Source: RGIG2161 sp964525525
Lineage (GTDB): Bacteria; Bacillota; Clostridia; Oscillospirales; CAG-272
Length of the DNA: 29,598 nt
Direction: 5' to 3'
NCBI GenBank assembly: GCA_964525525.1
Contig: CAZGHD010000014.1
Span: 1-29,598, forward strand
Below are positions 6,962 through 14,329 of the stretch, piece after piece. A program made the translations under genes and the position numbers. The notes beneath the pieces are model-generated. The model did no database searches. It saw only the letters and a list, made by a program, of their open reading frames with translations, and was not told where the DNA came from. Within the stretch, counting starts at the first letter, position 1. The number at the start of each line of letters is the position of its first letter.

Positions 6962-8293
6962 TTGGCTTACACATTCAGAGGCGGTACGCACGTTAAGGAA
7001 TATAAATATACCGCTAAATCTCCTATCGAGCGTATGCCGCAACCGAAAGAGGTTTCTATTCCGCTTTCTCAGCACATCGGTAAAGAATGCGATCCTCTCG
7101 TAAAAGTCGGTGATACCGTTCTTCGCGGTCAGATCATCGGTGACGTTAGCGGGGATGCTCTCGGCTGTCCTGTGCATTCCAGTGTTTCCGGCACTGTAAA
7201 AGCAATAGAAGAATTCTCTACGCACTCGGGTCCTCCGAGCAGGAGAGTTATTATAGAAAACGACGGGCAGGATACTCTTTCTCCCGATATTGCTCCTTTT
7301 GCAAAGCCTATAAAGGACGCTACCACCGACGAGATAATAGAGGTTATCCGCCGTGCCGGAATTTCCGGTATGGGCGGTGCGACCTTCCCGACCTACGCGA
7401 AGATAAAATCCGCCCTCGGACGCGTTGATTATATGATAGTCAACTGCGCGGAGTGCGAGCCGTTTATCACAGCTAACCACAGACTTCTTCTTGAAAACGC
7501 CAAAGCCGTCGTCGGCGGTGCGAAAATTCTTCTCAAGGCGTTTTCGCTTTCCCTCGGTCACATAGCGGTTGAGGACAATAAGTTTGATGCGATACAAGAG
7601 CTTGACAACTGTATAGGCGACAGTAAGCTTCTTAAAGTCTGCGTTATGAAGACCAAATATCCGCAGGGTGACGAGCGTCAGCTCATTTACGCCGTTACCG
7701 GCAGGGAAGTGCCGGGCGGTAAACTGCCGGCTGACGTTGGATGCGTGGTATTTAACGCAGAGACCTGTGCGGCTATCTACAACGCGTTTGCGACAGGTAT
7801 GCCCCTGATTGAGAGAATCGTTACCGTTTCGGGTGACTGCGTACATAATCCCAAAAACGTTATCGCTCCTATCGGTACCTCGTATCAAGATCTCATAAAC
7901 TTCTGCGGCGGACTTAAAAAGACCCCGCGTAAGATAATAAACGGCGGTCCGATGATGGGTATCGCTCAGTGGGATATAAATTCTCCAATTACCAAGGGTA
8001 CGTCTGCCGTACTTGCTTTTTCAAGAAAATTGCATCTCAAGTATGAGCAGCCGGAGGCGTGCATCCGTTGCGGAAGATGCGTCGGCGTGTGTCCTATGCA
8101 CCTTATGCCCAACTTTATAGCGGCTTATTATAAAAAGAATGATCTTGAAACCGCAGAAAAATACGGCGCGCTTTCCTGCGTGGAATGCGGCTCCTGCTCG
8201 TATAACTGTCCGGCACTTGTTCCGATAGTTCAGTATATCAGAGCGGCTAAGGGCGAGATCAACGCCGCAAAGAAGCTGCAGATCAAAAAATAA
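6962..8293 (+). CDS. rnfC: Rnf complex subunit C (NADH-binding)
   Basis: Peripheral cytosolic subunit of the Rnf ferredoxin:NAD+ oxidoreductase, carrying the NADH/FMN site and two [4Fe-4S] clusters. I prefer the TTG at 6962: AAGAGGTGA ends 5 nt upstream, and the protein then begins MAYTFRGGTHVKEYK, as RnfC proteins do. The alternative GTG at 6953 lies inside that ribosome binding site. With 443 residues it has the barrel domain (about 1-100), the nucleotide-binding GMGGATFP at 136-143, NCAECEP at 161-167, and an SLBB region after that. The two clusters are CIRCGRCVGVCP (Cys367, 370, 373, 377) and CVECGSCSYNCP (Cys406, 409, 412, 416). It is the first gene of rnfCDGEAB. Confidence 0.96.
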   Translation: MAYTFRGGTHVKEYKYTAKSPIERMPQPKEVSIPLSQHIGKECDPLVKVGDTVLRGQIIGDVSGDALGCPVHSSVSGTVKAIEEFSTHSGPPSRRVIIENDGQDTLSPDIAPFAKPIKDATTDEIIEVIRRAGISGMGGATFPTYAKIKSALGRVDYMIVNCAECEPFITANHRLLLENAKAVVGGAKILLKAFSLSLGHIAVEDNKFDAIQELDNCIGDSKLLKVCVMKTKYPQGDERQLIYAVTGREVPGGKLPADVGCVVFNAETCAAIYNAFATGMPLIERIVTVSGDCVHNPKNVIAPIGTSYQDLINFCGGLKKTPRKIINGGPMMGIAQWDINSPITKGTSAVLAFSRKLHLKYEQPEACIRCGRCVGVCPMHLMPNFIAAYYKKNDLETAEKYGALSCVECGSCSYNCPALVPIVQYIRAAKGEINAAKKLQIKK

Positions 8294-8352
8294 CGTTGAC
8301 ATGAAAGGGCGGAACTCCTGCGCGGCGTTCCGACAGGTTTGGTTTTACTGTT

Positions 8353-9378
8353 ATGTCTAAATCAAGATTTAATGAACAAGCGGCGATGCCGGAGCTTCTT
8401 ACCGTTTCGCCGTCCCCTCACATAAGGCGCGGAGAAACTACCCGAACTATAATGCTCGATGTGATAGTTGCTCTTTTGCCGGCTTTGTTTTGGGGAATAT
8501 ACGTTTTCGGTTTTCGCGCGCTTTCTGTCGTGCTGATCTCGGTTGCATCCTGTGTGATATTCGAGGTGCTGTTTGAGCTCATTACCAAAAGACCTATTAC
8601 CGTGCTTGATTTTTCCGCGGTGGTCAGCGGTATACTTCTCGGATTCAATCTTCCTGCGTCGGTTCCGCTGTGGATGCCGATTATCGGCGGCGCATTTGCT
8701 ATGATCGTAGTCAAAGGACTTTTCGGCGGTATCGGTAAAAATATCGTAAACCCCGTCCTCGCGGCGAGAATATTCATGTTCTCGTGGACCGATCTGATAA
8801 CCGTTTTCCCCGAGCCGTTTAAGGCTTTGCCGATATTCAAGCTTTCGCTTGACAGTGCGGACATCGTAGCCTCCGCAACTCCGCTTGCATCAATGAAAAA
8901 CGGAATCATGCCGAGCGAGACTATGGCCGATATGGTACTTGGTATCAAGGGCGGATGCATCGGTGAAATATCCGGACTTATGCTTTTGGTCGGAGGAATC
9001 TATCTTCTCATTCGCCGCGTTATCAGCTGGCATATTCCGGTTGCGTATCTCGGTACGGTTGCGGCGCTTACTTACTTTTTCCCGATGGCGGGAGAGTACG
9101 CGCACGAGTTCCTCGTGTATCAGATGTTCTCCGGCGGTCTTATCCTTGGTGCGCTGTTTATGGCGACCGACTACGTTACCTCGCCGATGACACCTGCAGG
9201 TAAGCTGATCTTCGGCATCGGATGCGGTGCTATAACGGTGTTTATCCGTTATTTCGGAGGATATGCTGAGGGCGTTTCCTTTGCTATACTTATTATGAAC
9301 CTGCTTGTGTCTTACATAGATAAAGCAACTATTCCCAAGAGATTCGGAGGTGTACCTAAGAATGACGGGACAAAATGA
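8353..9378 (+). CDS. rnfD: Rnf complex subunit D (membrane flavoprotein)
   Basis: A 341-residue integral membrane subunit that takes part in electron transfer and ion pumping. Family marks are LLTVSPSPHIR near the N-terminus, KGLFGGIGKNIVNPV at about 121-135, and SATPL at 174-178, where Thr176 is the expected covalent FMN attachment site. About nine to ten membrane segments are visible. The start is uncertain. The ATG at 8353 lacks a clear ribosome binding site, and an in-frame ATG at 8386 (MPELLTVSPSP) would also give a normal N-terminus. A 19-codon frame at 8301-8360 overlaps the 8353 start and could couple translation. The end overlaps rnfG by 17 nt. Confidence 0.94.
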   Translation: MSKSRFNEQAAMPELLTVSPSPHIRRGETTRTIMLDVIVALLPALFWGIYVFGFRALSVVLISVASCVIFEVLFELITKRPITVLDFSAVVSGILLGFNLPASVPLWMPIIGGAFAMIVVKGLFGGIGKNIVNPVLAARIFMFSWTDLITVFPEPFKALPIFKLSLDSADIVASATPLASMKNGIMPSETMADMVLGIKGGCIGEISGLMLLVGGIYLLIRRVISWHIPVAYLGTVAALTYFFPMAGEYAHEFLVYQMFSGGLILGALFMATDYVTSPMTPAGKLIFGIGCGAITVFIRYFGGYAEGVSFAILIMNLLVSYIDKATIPKRFGGVPKNDGTK

Positions 9379-10567
9379 TGAAAAGAAAAGAACTGCCCGC
9401 CGTCAGATAAAGCGGGTAAGTGCAAATACCTCTCCCGAACTTGAGGTCGAACAGATCGCAGTTTCGGACGGCGAGAGCATAGAAGAAAAAGTCGAAGAAA
9501 CTGTCGTGGAAATCGCCCAAGAAACAGTTGAAGAGGCGGCAGAACAAGACGTTCAGCCTGAGATCGAAGTTACCCGAGACCCGATAGCTGAACAAGAGGC
9601 AGAAACTCCCGAAGTTCCGGATATTTCCGAAGAAGAAACCGAAACCGAAGAGAATTCCAAGGATTCCCCTGAGGACAATAACGGAATAGAGATCCCGAAA
9701 AAAATGGAAAACCCCGAGGCAAAATCTATTTCCGTCGTCCGTATCGGCGTAGTGCTTCTTCTCGTTTGTGCTATAGTTACTTTAGCGCTTTCACTCGTTA
9801 ACTTCCTCACAGAGGGTAAAATAGCTGACAATAAGGTGAACGCAATGAACGAGGCGGTCAAGGATATATTCCCGAATTCTACCGCTTCACAGGAGATCGA
9901 ATACGTATATTCCGAGCCTGTTGCGGGTGTATACAAAGTAATGCAGGATGACAGCCACATCGGATACGCCGTAAGCGTTATCCCCAGCGGATTTGCCGGC
10001 GATATTGAGATGCTTGTAGGCGTAGATCACCGCGGAGAGATCGCGGGTGTGCGTATTCTTGCACTGTCCGAAACTCCCAACGTCGGCAGTAAAGTAGCTG
10101 ACTCGGGTTATCTTTCGGGATACAACGGAAAGAGCGGAGAACTTGTTCTCGGCGCTGACGTTGACGCTATATCAGGTGCTACCGTTTCCTCCCGCGCAGT
10201 GCTTGCAGGTGTAAATGCCGTGCTTGCGCTTGAACTCAAGGTTGAGGGCGTGGTTGAGGACGATGACGGTGATTCTGAAGTCACTGTGGATCTTGAAAAA
10301 GATTTCCCGGTAGATTCAGATCTTGAAACTAACCTGATCCCATCTGACAGCGTTCCTCCCGTATCGTATGAGACCGTTTACCGTGAGGAGACTTCTGCTC
10401 CTGCGACCGAGCCGAACGAAACCTCTATAATTGAAATGAACACCGAACCTGAAGAAACTACCTCAGAGCCTGACGAAACCTCCTCTGATACTACGGCAGA
10501 GGATACGACAGAAACCGTACAGGCAGAGGAAACTTCCGCTCCCGGCGAAACATCTGCGGCTGCATAA
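9362..10567 (+). CDS. rnfG: Rnf complex subunit G with long acidic N- and C-terminal tails
   Basis: The flavoprotein subunit of Rnf, anchored by one membrane helix (about residues 124-148) with its FMN domain on the outer face. The covalent FMN site is SGATVSS with Thr274. I chose the ATG at 9362, 11 nt after GGAGG at 9346-9350; a GTG at 9350 overlaps that site. At 401 residues it is about twice the usual length (roughly 180-210). The extra sequence is a ~120-residue N-terminal cytosolic region rich in Glu, Val and Thr (for example EEKVEETVVEIAQETVEEAA), plus a ~105-residue C-terminal tail after the FMN domain with repeated Glu-Thr-Ser-Pro segments. The core domain (150-297) looks intact, so I expect normal catalysis. 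Confidence 0.93.
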   Translation: MTGQNDEKKRTARRQIKRVSANTSPELEVEQIAVSDGESIEEKVEETVVEIAQETVEEAAEQDVQPEIEVTRDPIAEQEAETPEVPDISEEETETEENSKDSPEDNNGIEIPKKMENPEAKSISVVRIGVVLLLVCAIVTLALSLVNFLTEGKIADNKVNAMNEAVKDIFPNSTASQEIEYVYSEPVAGVYKVMQDDSHIGYAVSVIPSGFAGDIEMLVGVDHRGEIAGVRILALSETPNVGSKVADSGYLSGYNGKSGELVLGADVDAISGATVSSRAVLAGVNAVLALELKVEGVVEDDDGDSEVTVDLEKDFPVDSDLETNLIPSDSVPPVSYETVYREETSAPATEPNETSIIEMNTEPEETTSEPDETSSDTTAEDTTETVQAEETSAPGETSAAA

Positions 10568-10587
10568 CAAACGGAAAGGAGATTCGT

Positions 10588-11220
10588 ATGACAGGAAAAT
10601 CATTTTTCTCGCAATTCAAAGAAGGTATAATTACGAACAATCCCGTGTTTGTGCAGCTGCTTGGTATGTGCTCGGTGCTTGCTATCACTACCTCGGTGAC
10701 AAACGCGATAGGTATGGGACTTTCGGTTACGGTGGTTCTCATATGTTCAAACCTTATTATATCTTTGCTTCGTAACTTTATTCCCAAACAGATCAGAATT
10801 GCTTCTTACATAGTAATTATCTCCGGATTCGTTACTATAATTCAGATGATACTTGACGCTTACGTAGAGTTTTTGAGCAAATCTCTCGGTCTGTTTATCC
10901 CGCTTATAGTAGTAAACTGTATAATTCTTGCGCGAGCTGAATCGTTCGCATCAAAAAATCCCGTGCTTCCGTCTGTTATAGACGGACTTACCATGGGTCT
11001 CGGTTATACCTTTGCCGGAGTTGTACTCGCGTTTGTTCGCGAGCTGTTCGGTGCAGGTACGATATGCGGTATTCAGGTGCTCGGCGATTGGTATAAGCCT
11101 GCGTCAATGCTGATCTCTCAGCCCGGTGCATTCATAGTGCTCGGTTCGCTTATTGCGGTGGTTCAGTGTTTTACGCGCAGAAAAAGAAAAAAGGAAGAGA
11201 GGATGAAGAAACATGGTTGA
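10588..11220 (+). CDS. rnfE: Rnf complex subunit E (membrane)
   Basis: A 210-residue membrane subunit of the RnfE/NqrD family with about six helices. With RnfA it forms the inverted pair at the core of the ion channel. Family segments are NPVFVQLLGMCSVLAITTSV, IPLIVVNCIILARAESFA and DGLTMGLGYTFAGVVLAFVRELFG. AAAGGAGA lies 8 nt upstream of the ATG. A charged C-terminal tail (RRKRKKEERMKKHG) is cytosolic. The stop overlaps rnfA by 8 nt. Confidence 0.96.
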   Translation: MTGKSFFSQFKEGIITNNPVFVQLLGMCSVLAITTSVTNAIGMGLSVTVVLICSNLIISLLRNFIPKQIRIASYIVIISGFVTIIQMILDAYVEFLSKSLGLFIPLIVVNCIILARAESFASKNPVLPSVIDGLTMGLGYTFAGVVLAFVRELFGAGTICGIQVLGDWYKPASMLISQPGAFIVLGSLIAVVQCFTRRKRKKEERMKKHG

Positions 11221-11794
11221 TATACTCATTCTGATGTTCGGCGCTATCCTCGTTGAAAACTACGTGTTCTCAAAATTCCTTGGAATTTGTCCCTTCCTCG
11301 GCGTATCCGATAAGCCGTCAACGGCGTTTGGTATGGGATGCGCGGTTACCTTTGTTATTACTCTCTCGAGTGCGGTAACCTACGCTGTATATTACCTCTT
11401 GCTCGAGCCGTTCGGTCTTGAGTACCTTGAGACTATCGCGTTTATTTTGATAATCGCGGCTCTCGTTCAGTTTATCGAGCTGTTTTTGCGTAGATATATC
11501 CCCGGACTTTACAGTGCGCTCGGTATATATCTCCCGCTTATTACCACTAACTGTGCCGTTCTTGGCGCGGCTATGCTCAACATTCAGGAAGGACACAATT
11601 TTATCGAATCTGTCGCGTACGGATTTTCCTCCTCGGTCGGATTCACTCTCGCAGTGGTTATATTTGCCGGAGTCAGAGATAAGATGTTCTTCTCGAATCC
11701 GCCAAAGGCTTTCCGCGGTATTCCGATAGTGCTGGTTGCGGCAGGACTTATAGCAATGGCGTTTTCCGGATTCGTTGGAATCAGCTTTTCTTGA
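11213..11794 (+). CDS. rnfA: Rnf complex subunit A (membrane)
   Basis: A 193-residue membrane subunit of the RnfA/NqrE family, with six helices. It pairs with RnfE and is thought to hold an iron-sulfur centre between the two half-channels. Family segments are ENYVFSKFLGICPFLGVS and IYLPLITTNCAVLGAAMLN, the conserved Cys residues being in these two. Length is typical. Translation is coupled to rnfE by the 8-nt overlap. rnfB follows 30 nt downstream. Confidence 0.96.
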   Translation: MVDILILMFGAILVENYVFSKFLGICPFLGVSDKPSTAFGMGCAVTFVITLSSAVTYAVYYLLLEPFGLEYLETIAFILIIAALVQFIELFLRRYIPGLYSALGIYLPLITTNCAVLGAAMLNIQEGHNFIESVAYGFSSSVGFTLAVVIFAGVRDKMFFSNPPKAFRGIPIVLVAAGLIAMAFSGFVGISFS

Positions 11795-11824
11795 GTCGGG
11801 TACGGTATATAGGAGGTAGATCAA

Positions 11825-12682
11825 ATGGATAATTTAATGCAGATATTCCTTCCCGTGCTTTTCCTCTCTGCGCTTGGACTTTTACTCGGACTTGCGCTTG
11901 CGTTTGCCGCAAAGAAATTTGCGATAAAAGACGACCCCCGAATAGACGAGATCACCGATATTCTCCCCGGCGCTAACTGCGGCGGATGCGGATACGCAGG
12001 ATGTGCGGCAGCCGCAAAAGCTATGGTCGAGGGCGAGGCTAAAGTAACTGCGTGTACCGTCGGTGGTGACGCGATAGCCGAAAAGATAGCTGATATACTC
12101 GGTGTAAAAGCAGAAAAATCGGTGCGTATGCGCGCGCAGGTAATGTGCTCGGGTACGTCTGAATTCTCAAAGAAAAAATACATATACAAAGGCGCAAAGG
12201 ACTGCCATGCGGTCGCGCGTCTCGGTGGCGGCGACAGACTTTGTCCCGACGGATGTATCGGCCTCGGTACCTGTGCTAAAATGTGTAAGTTTGATGCTAT
12301 ACACGTTGAAGACGGTGTAGCGGCGGTAGATTATGAGAAGTGCCAAGGCTGCGGAGTTTGCGTAGTTTCCTGTCCTAAGCATCTTATCAAGCTGATACCC
12401 TACGACAGTAAACACTGGGTAGGCTGCCGCTCGATAGAGAAGGGCGCAGTTACGAGAAAGGTCTGCGACATCGGATGTATCGGATGTCGTATGTGCGAAA
12501 AAGCGTGCGAAGAAGGTGCGATCACGGTCAACAATTTCCTTGCGGAAATAGACTACTCAAAGTGTGTCGGATGCGACAAATGCGTGACTGCTTGTAAGAG
12601 AAATATTATCTGGTCTGATACAAGACAGGATCAGTACGGTCTTACTCTTGACCACGATGAGATAAAACAAATCAACGGATAA
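11825..12682 (+). CDS. rnfB: Rnf complex subunit B (ferredoxin-accepting)
   Basis: The 285-residue entry subunit that takes electrons from reduced ferredoxin. A single N-terminal helix (about residues 5-30) anchors it. The Fe-S domain NCGGCGYAGC (Cys52, 55, 60, then Cys77) precedes several ferredoxin-like cluster motifs: CIGLGTCAKMCKF, CQGCGVCVVSCP, CIGCRMCEKACEEG and CVGCDKCVTACKR. A strong AGGAGGT ribosome binding site lies upstream of the ATG. It is the last Rnf subunit gene, and no terminator separates it from the isomerase-like gene 32 nt downstream. Confidence 0.96.
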   Translation: MDNLMQIFLPVLFLSALGLLLGLALAFAAKKFAIKDDPRIDEITDILPGANCGGCGYAGCAAAAKAMVEGEAKVTACTVGGDAIAEKIADILGVKAEKSVRMRAQVMCSGTSEFSKKKYIYKGAKDCHAVARLGGGDRLCPDGCIGLGTCAKMCKFDAIHVEDGVAAVDYEKCQGCGVCVVSCPKHLIKLIPYDSKHWVGCRSIEKGAVTRKVCDIGCIGCRMCEKACEEGAITVNNFLAEIDYSKCVGCDKCVTACKRNIIWSDTRQDQYGLTLDHDEIKQING

Positions 12683-12714
12683 AAATATTTATACATAAAA
12701 TAAGGAGAATAATC

Positions 12715-14217
12715 ATGAACAATACACCTGAGATCAAACTCGGTATAGTAGCGGTAAGCCGTGACTGTTTCCCGTCTACTCTTTCTGAAAAGCGCAGAAT
12801 CGCAGTAGTTGAAGAGTGCGCTAAAATAAATCTTCCCATCTACGAGAGCAAGGTAATCGTCGAGAACGAGAAAGACGCTCTTGCGGCTCTTGAGGACGTT
12901 ACCGCTGCCGGCGTTAACGCGCTCGTTGTATATCTCGGTAACTTCGGTCCCGAAGGACCCGAGACCAAGCTCGCTCAGCTGTTTACCGATATTCGCGGTA
13001 ACTCCGTTATGTTTGTTGCCGCTGCTGAAGAAACCGCACGCGATCTGTTTGACGGCCGCGGAGATGCTTTCTGCGGTATGCTTAACGCATCTTACAATCT
13101 CGGTCTTCGCAAGCTCTCCGCTTACATACCCGACTACCCGGTAGGAAGCGCTGAAGACGTTGCTAAGATGATCTCCGAGTTCGTTCCGATAGCGGCTGTA
13201 AAGAACGGTCTTGCTAACCTCAAGATATTCAGCTTCGGTCCCCGCCCGTTTGACTTCCTTGCTTGTAACGCTCCCATCGCTCCTCTGTTTGATCTCGGCG
13301 TTGAGATTCAGGAAAACAGTGAGCTTGACCTTCTTGAGTCCTTCCTCGCTCACGAGGGCGACGAGAGAATCCCCGGCGTAATGGCTGAAATGGAAGCTGA
13401 ACTCGGCGAGAACGGTAACTGCTATCCCGCAGTTCTTCCTAAACTCGCACAGTACGAGATCACCCTTCTTGACTGGGCTGAAAAGAATCTTGGCGCTTGC
13501 AAGTACTTTGCTTTTGCAAACAAGTGCTGGCCCGCATTCCAGACCATGTTCAAATTCGTTCCTTGCTACGTTAACTCCAGACTTACCGCAAAGGGTATTC
13601 CGGTATCCTGCGAGACCGATATTTACGGTGCGCTTACCGAGTACATCCTTACCGTTGTTACAAACAACGTCGTAACTCTGCTTGACATTAACAACACCGT
13701 TCCCGCTGATCTTATCAAAGAGAATGCAAAGATCGTCAGCGACTACACCGCAAAGGATCTGTTCATGGGCTTCCACTGCGGTAACACTGCGGCTTGCCTG
13801 CTTAAAGACGACAAGAAGATGCAGTATCAGCTCATCATGAAGAGAAACCTTGAGCCCGATTCTGAGCCTAATATTTCTCGCGGTACTCTTGACGGTGAGA
13901 TCAAGGCCTCTGACATCACTCTGTTCAGACTTCAGTCCACCGCTGACGCTAAGCTCACCTCTTACATCGCAGAGGGTGAGATCCTCGATATGCCCACCAA
14001 GACCTTTGGCGGACGTGCAGTATTCGCTATTCCCGAGATGGCTCGCTTCTACCGTCACGTTCTTATCGAGAAACGCTATCCTCACCACGCAGGCGTAGGT
14101 TTCGCTCACGTTGGACGTACTTTGTTCAGAACTATGAGATACCTTGGCATCGGTGACATCGCGGTAAATCTTCCCAAAGAGATGAGATACCCCACCGAGT
14201 ATCCCTATTTTGACTGA
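12715..14217 (+). CDS. L-fucose/L-arabinose isomerase-fold protein
   Basis: A 500-residue cytosolic protein of the fucose/arabinose isomerase superfamily, which interconverts aldoses and ketoses at a Mn2+ site. The metal-site pattern is conserved: Glu300 in CETDIYGALTEY, Asp324 in TLLDINN, and His457/458 in RYPHHAGVGFAHVG, with FHCGN at 353-357 also typical. Clustering with FucI, AraA or an uncharacterised branch cannot be decided by eye, so I give no symbol. AAGGAGAA lies about 5 nt before the ATG, only 32 nt after rnfB, with no promoter visible between. Co-transcription with rnf is therefore likely. Codon use is strongly biased, suggesting high expression. No other sugar-isomer pathway gene lies next to it. 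Confidence 0.85.
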   Translation: MNNTPEIKLGIVAVSRDCFPSTLSEKRRIAVVEECAKINLPIYESKVIVENEKDALAALEDVTAAGVNALVVYLGNFGPEGPETKLAQLFTDIRGNSVMFVAAAEETARDLFDGRGDAFCGMLNASYNLGLRKLSAYIPDYPVGSAEDVAKMISEFVPIAAVKNGLANLKIFSFGPRPFDFLACNAPIAPLFDLGVEIQENSELDLLESFLAHEGDERIPGVMAEMEAELGENGNCYPAVLPKLAQYEITLLDWAEKNLGACKYFAFANKCWPAFQTMFKFVPCYVNSRLTAKGIPVSCETDIYGALTEYILTVVTNNVVTLLDINNTVPADLIKENAKIVSDYTAKDLFMGFHCGNTAACLLKDDKKMQYQLIMKRNLEPDSEPNISRGTLDGEIKASDITLFRLQSTADAKLTSYIAEGEILDMPTKTFGGRAVFAIPEMARFYRHVLIEKRYPHHAGVGFAHVGRTLFRTMRYLGIGDIAVNLPKEMRYPTEYPYFD

Positions 14218-14236
14218 TAAAATTAAATAATTATAG

Positions 14237-14261
14237 GGCGGTCAAGGTTGACTTGGCCGCC
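14237..14261 (+). terminator. Terminator of the rnf-isomerase unit
   Basis: A 10-bp stem (one G-U) pairs GGCGGTCAAG with CTTGGCCGCC around a 5-nt loop. The following stretch is A/T-rich (TTAATATAT) but not a clean T run, so termination may be partial. Its loop and right arm contain the polA -35 element. Confidence 0.7.
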
Positions 14262-14276
14262 TTAATATATTATAAT
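14248..14276 (+). promoter_or_regulatory. polA promoter overlapping the preceding terminator
   Basis: TTGACT at 14248-14253 and TATAAT at 14271-14276 have a 17-bp spacer. The -35 lies in the loop and right arm of the upstream terminator hairpin. The predicted start near 14283 leaves a ~47-nt leader to polA. Confidence 0.78.
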
Positions 14277-14329
14277 TTAAGTGTAGATGAGAACACTAAA
14301 TACGTAATACTCACAAAGGACGAAGTAAA

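Noticed and set aside
6935..7888. A 317-codon open frame antisense to rnfC
   Set aside because: It is opposite well-conserved RnfC coding sequence, is rich in Arg, Ser and Asn without domain features, and would need transcription out of the rnf gene.
12631..14109. A 492-codon open frame antisense to the isomerase-like gene
   Set aside because: It lies wholly opposite a gene with clear family motifs and biased codons, which leaves the antisense frame free of stops. The translation matches nothing I recognise and no ribosome binding site precedes it.
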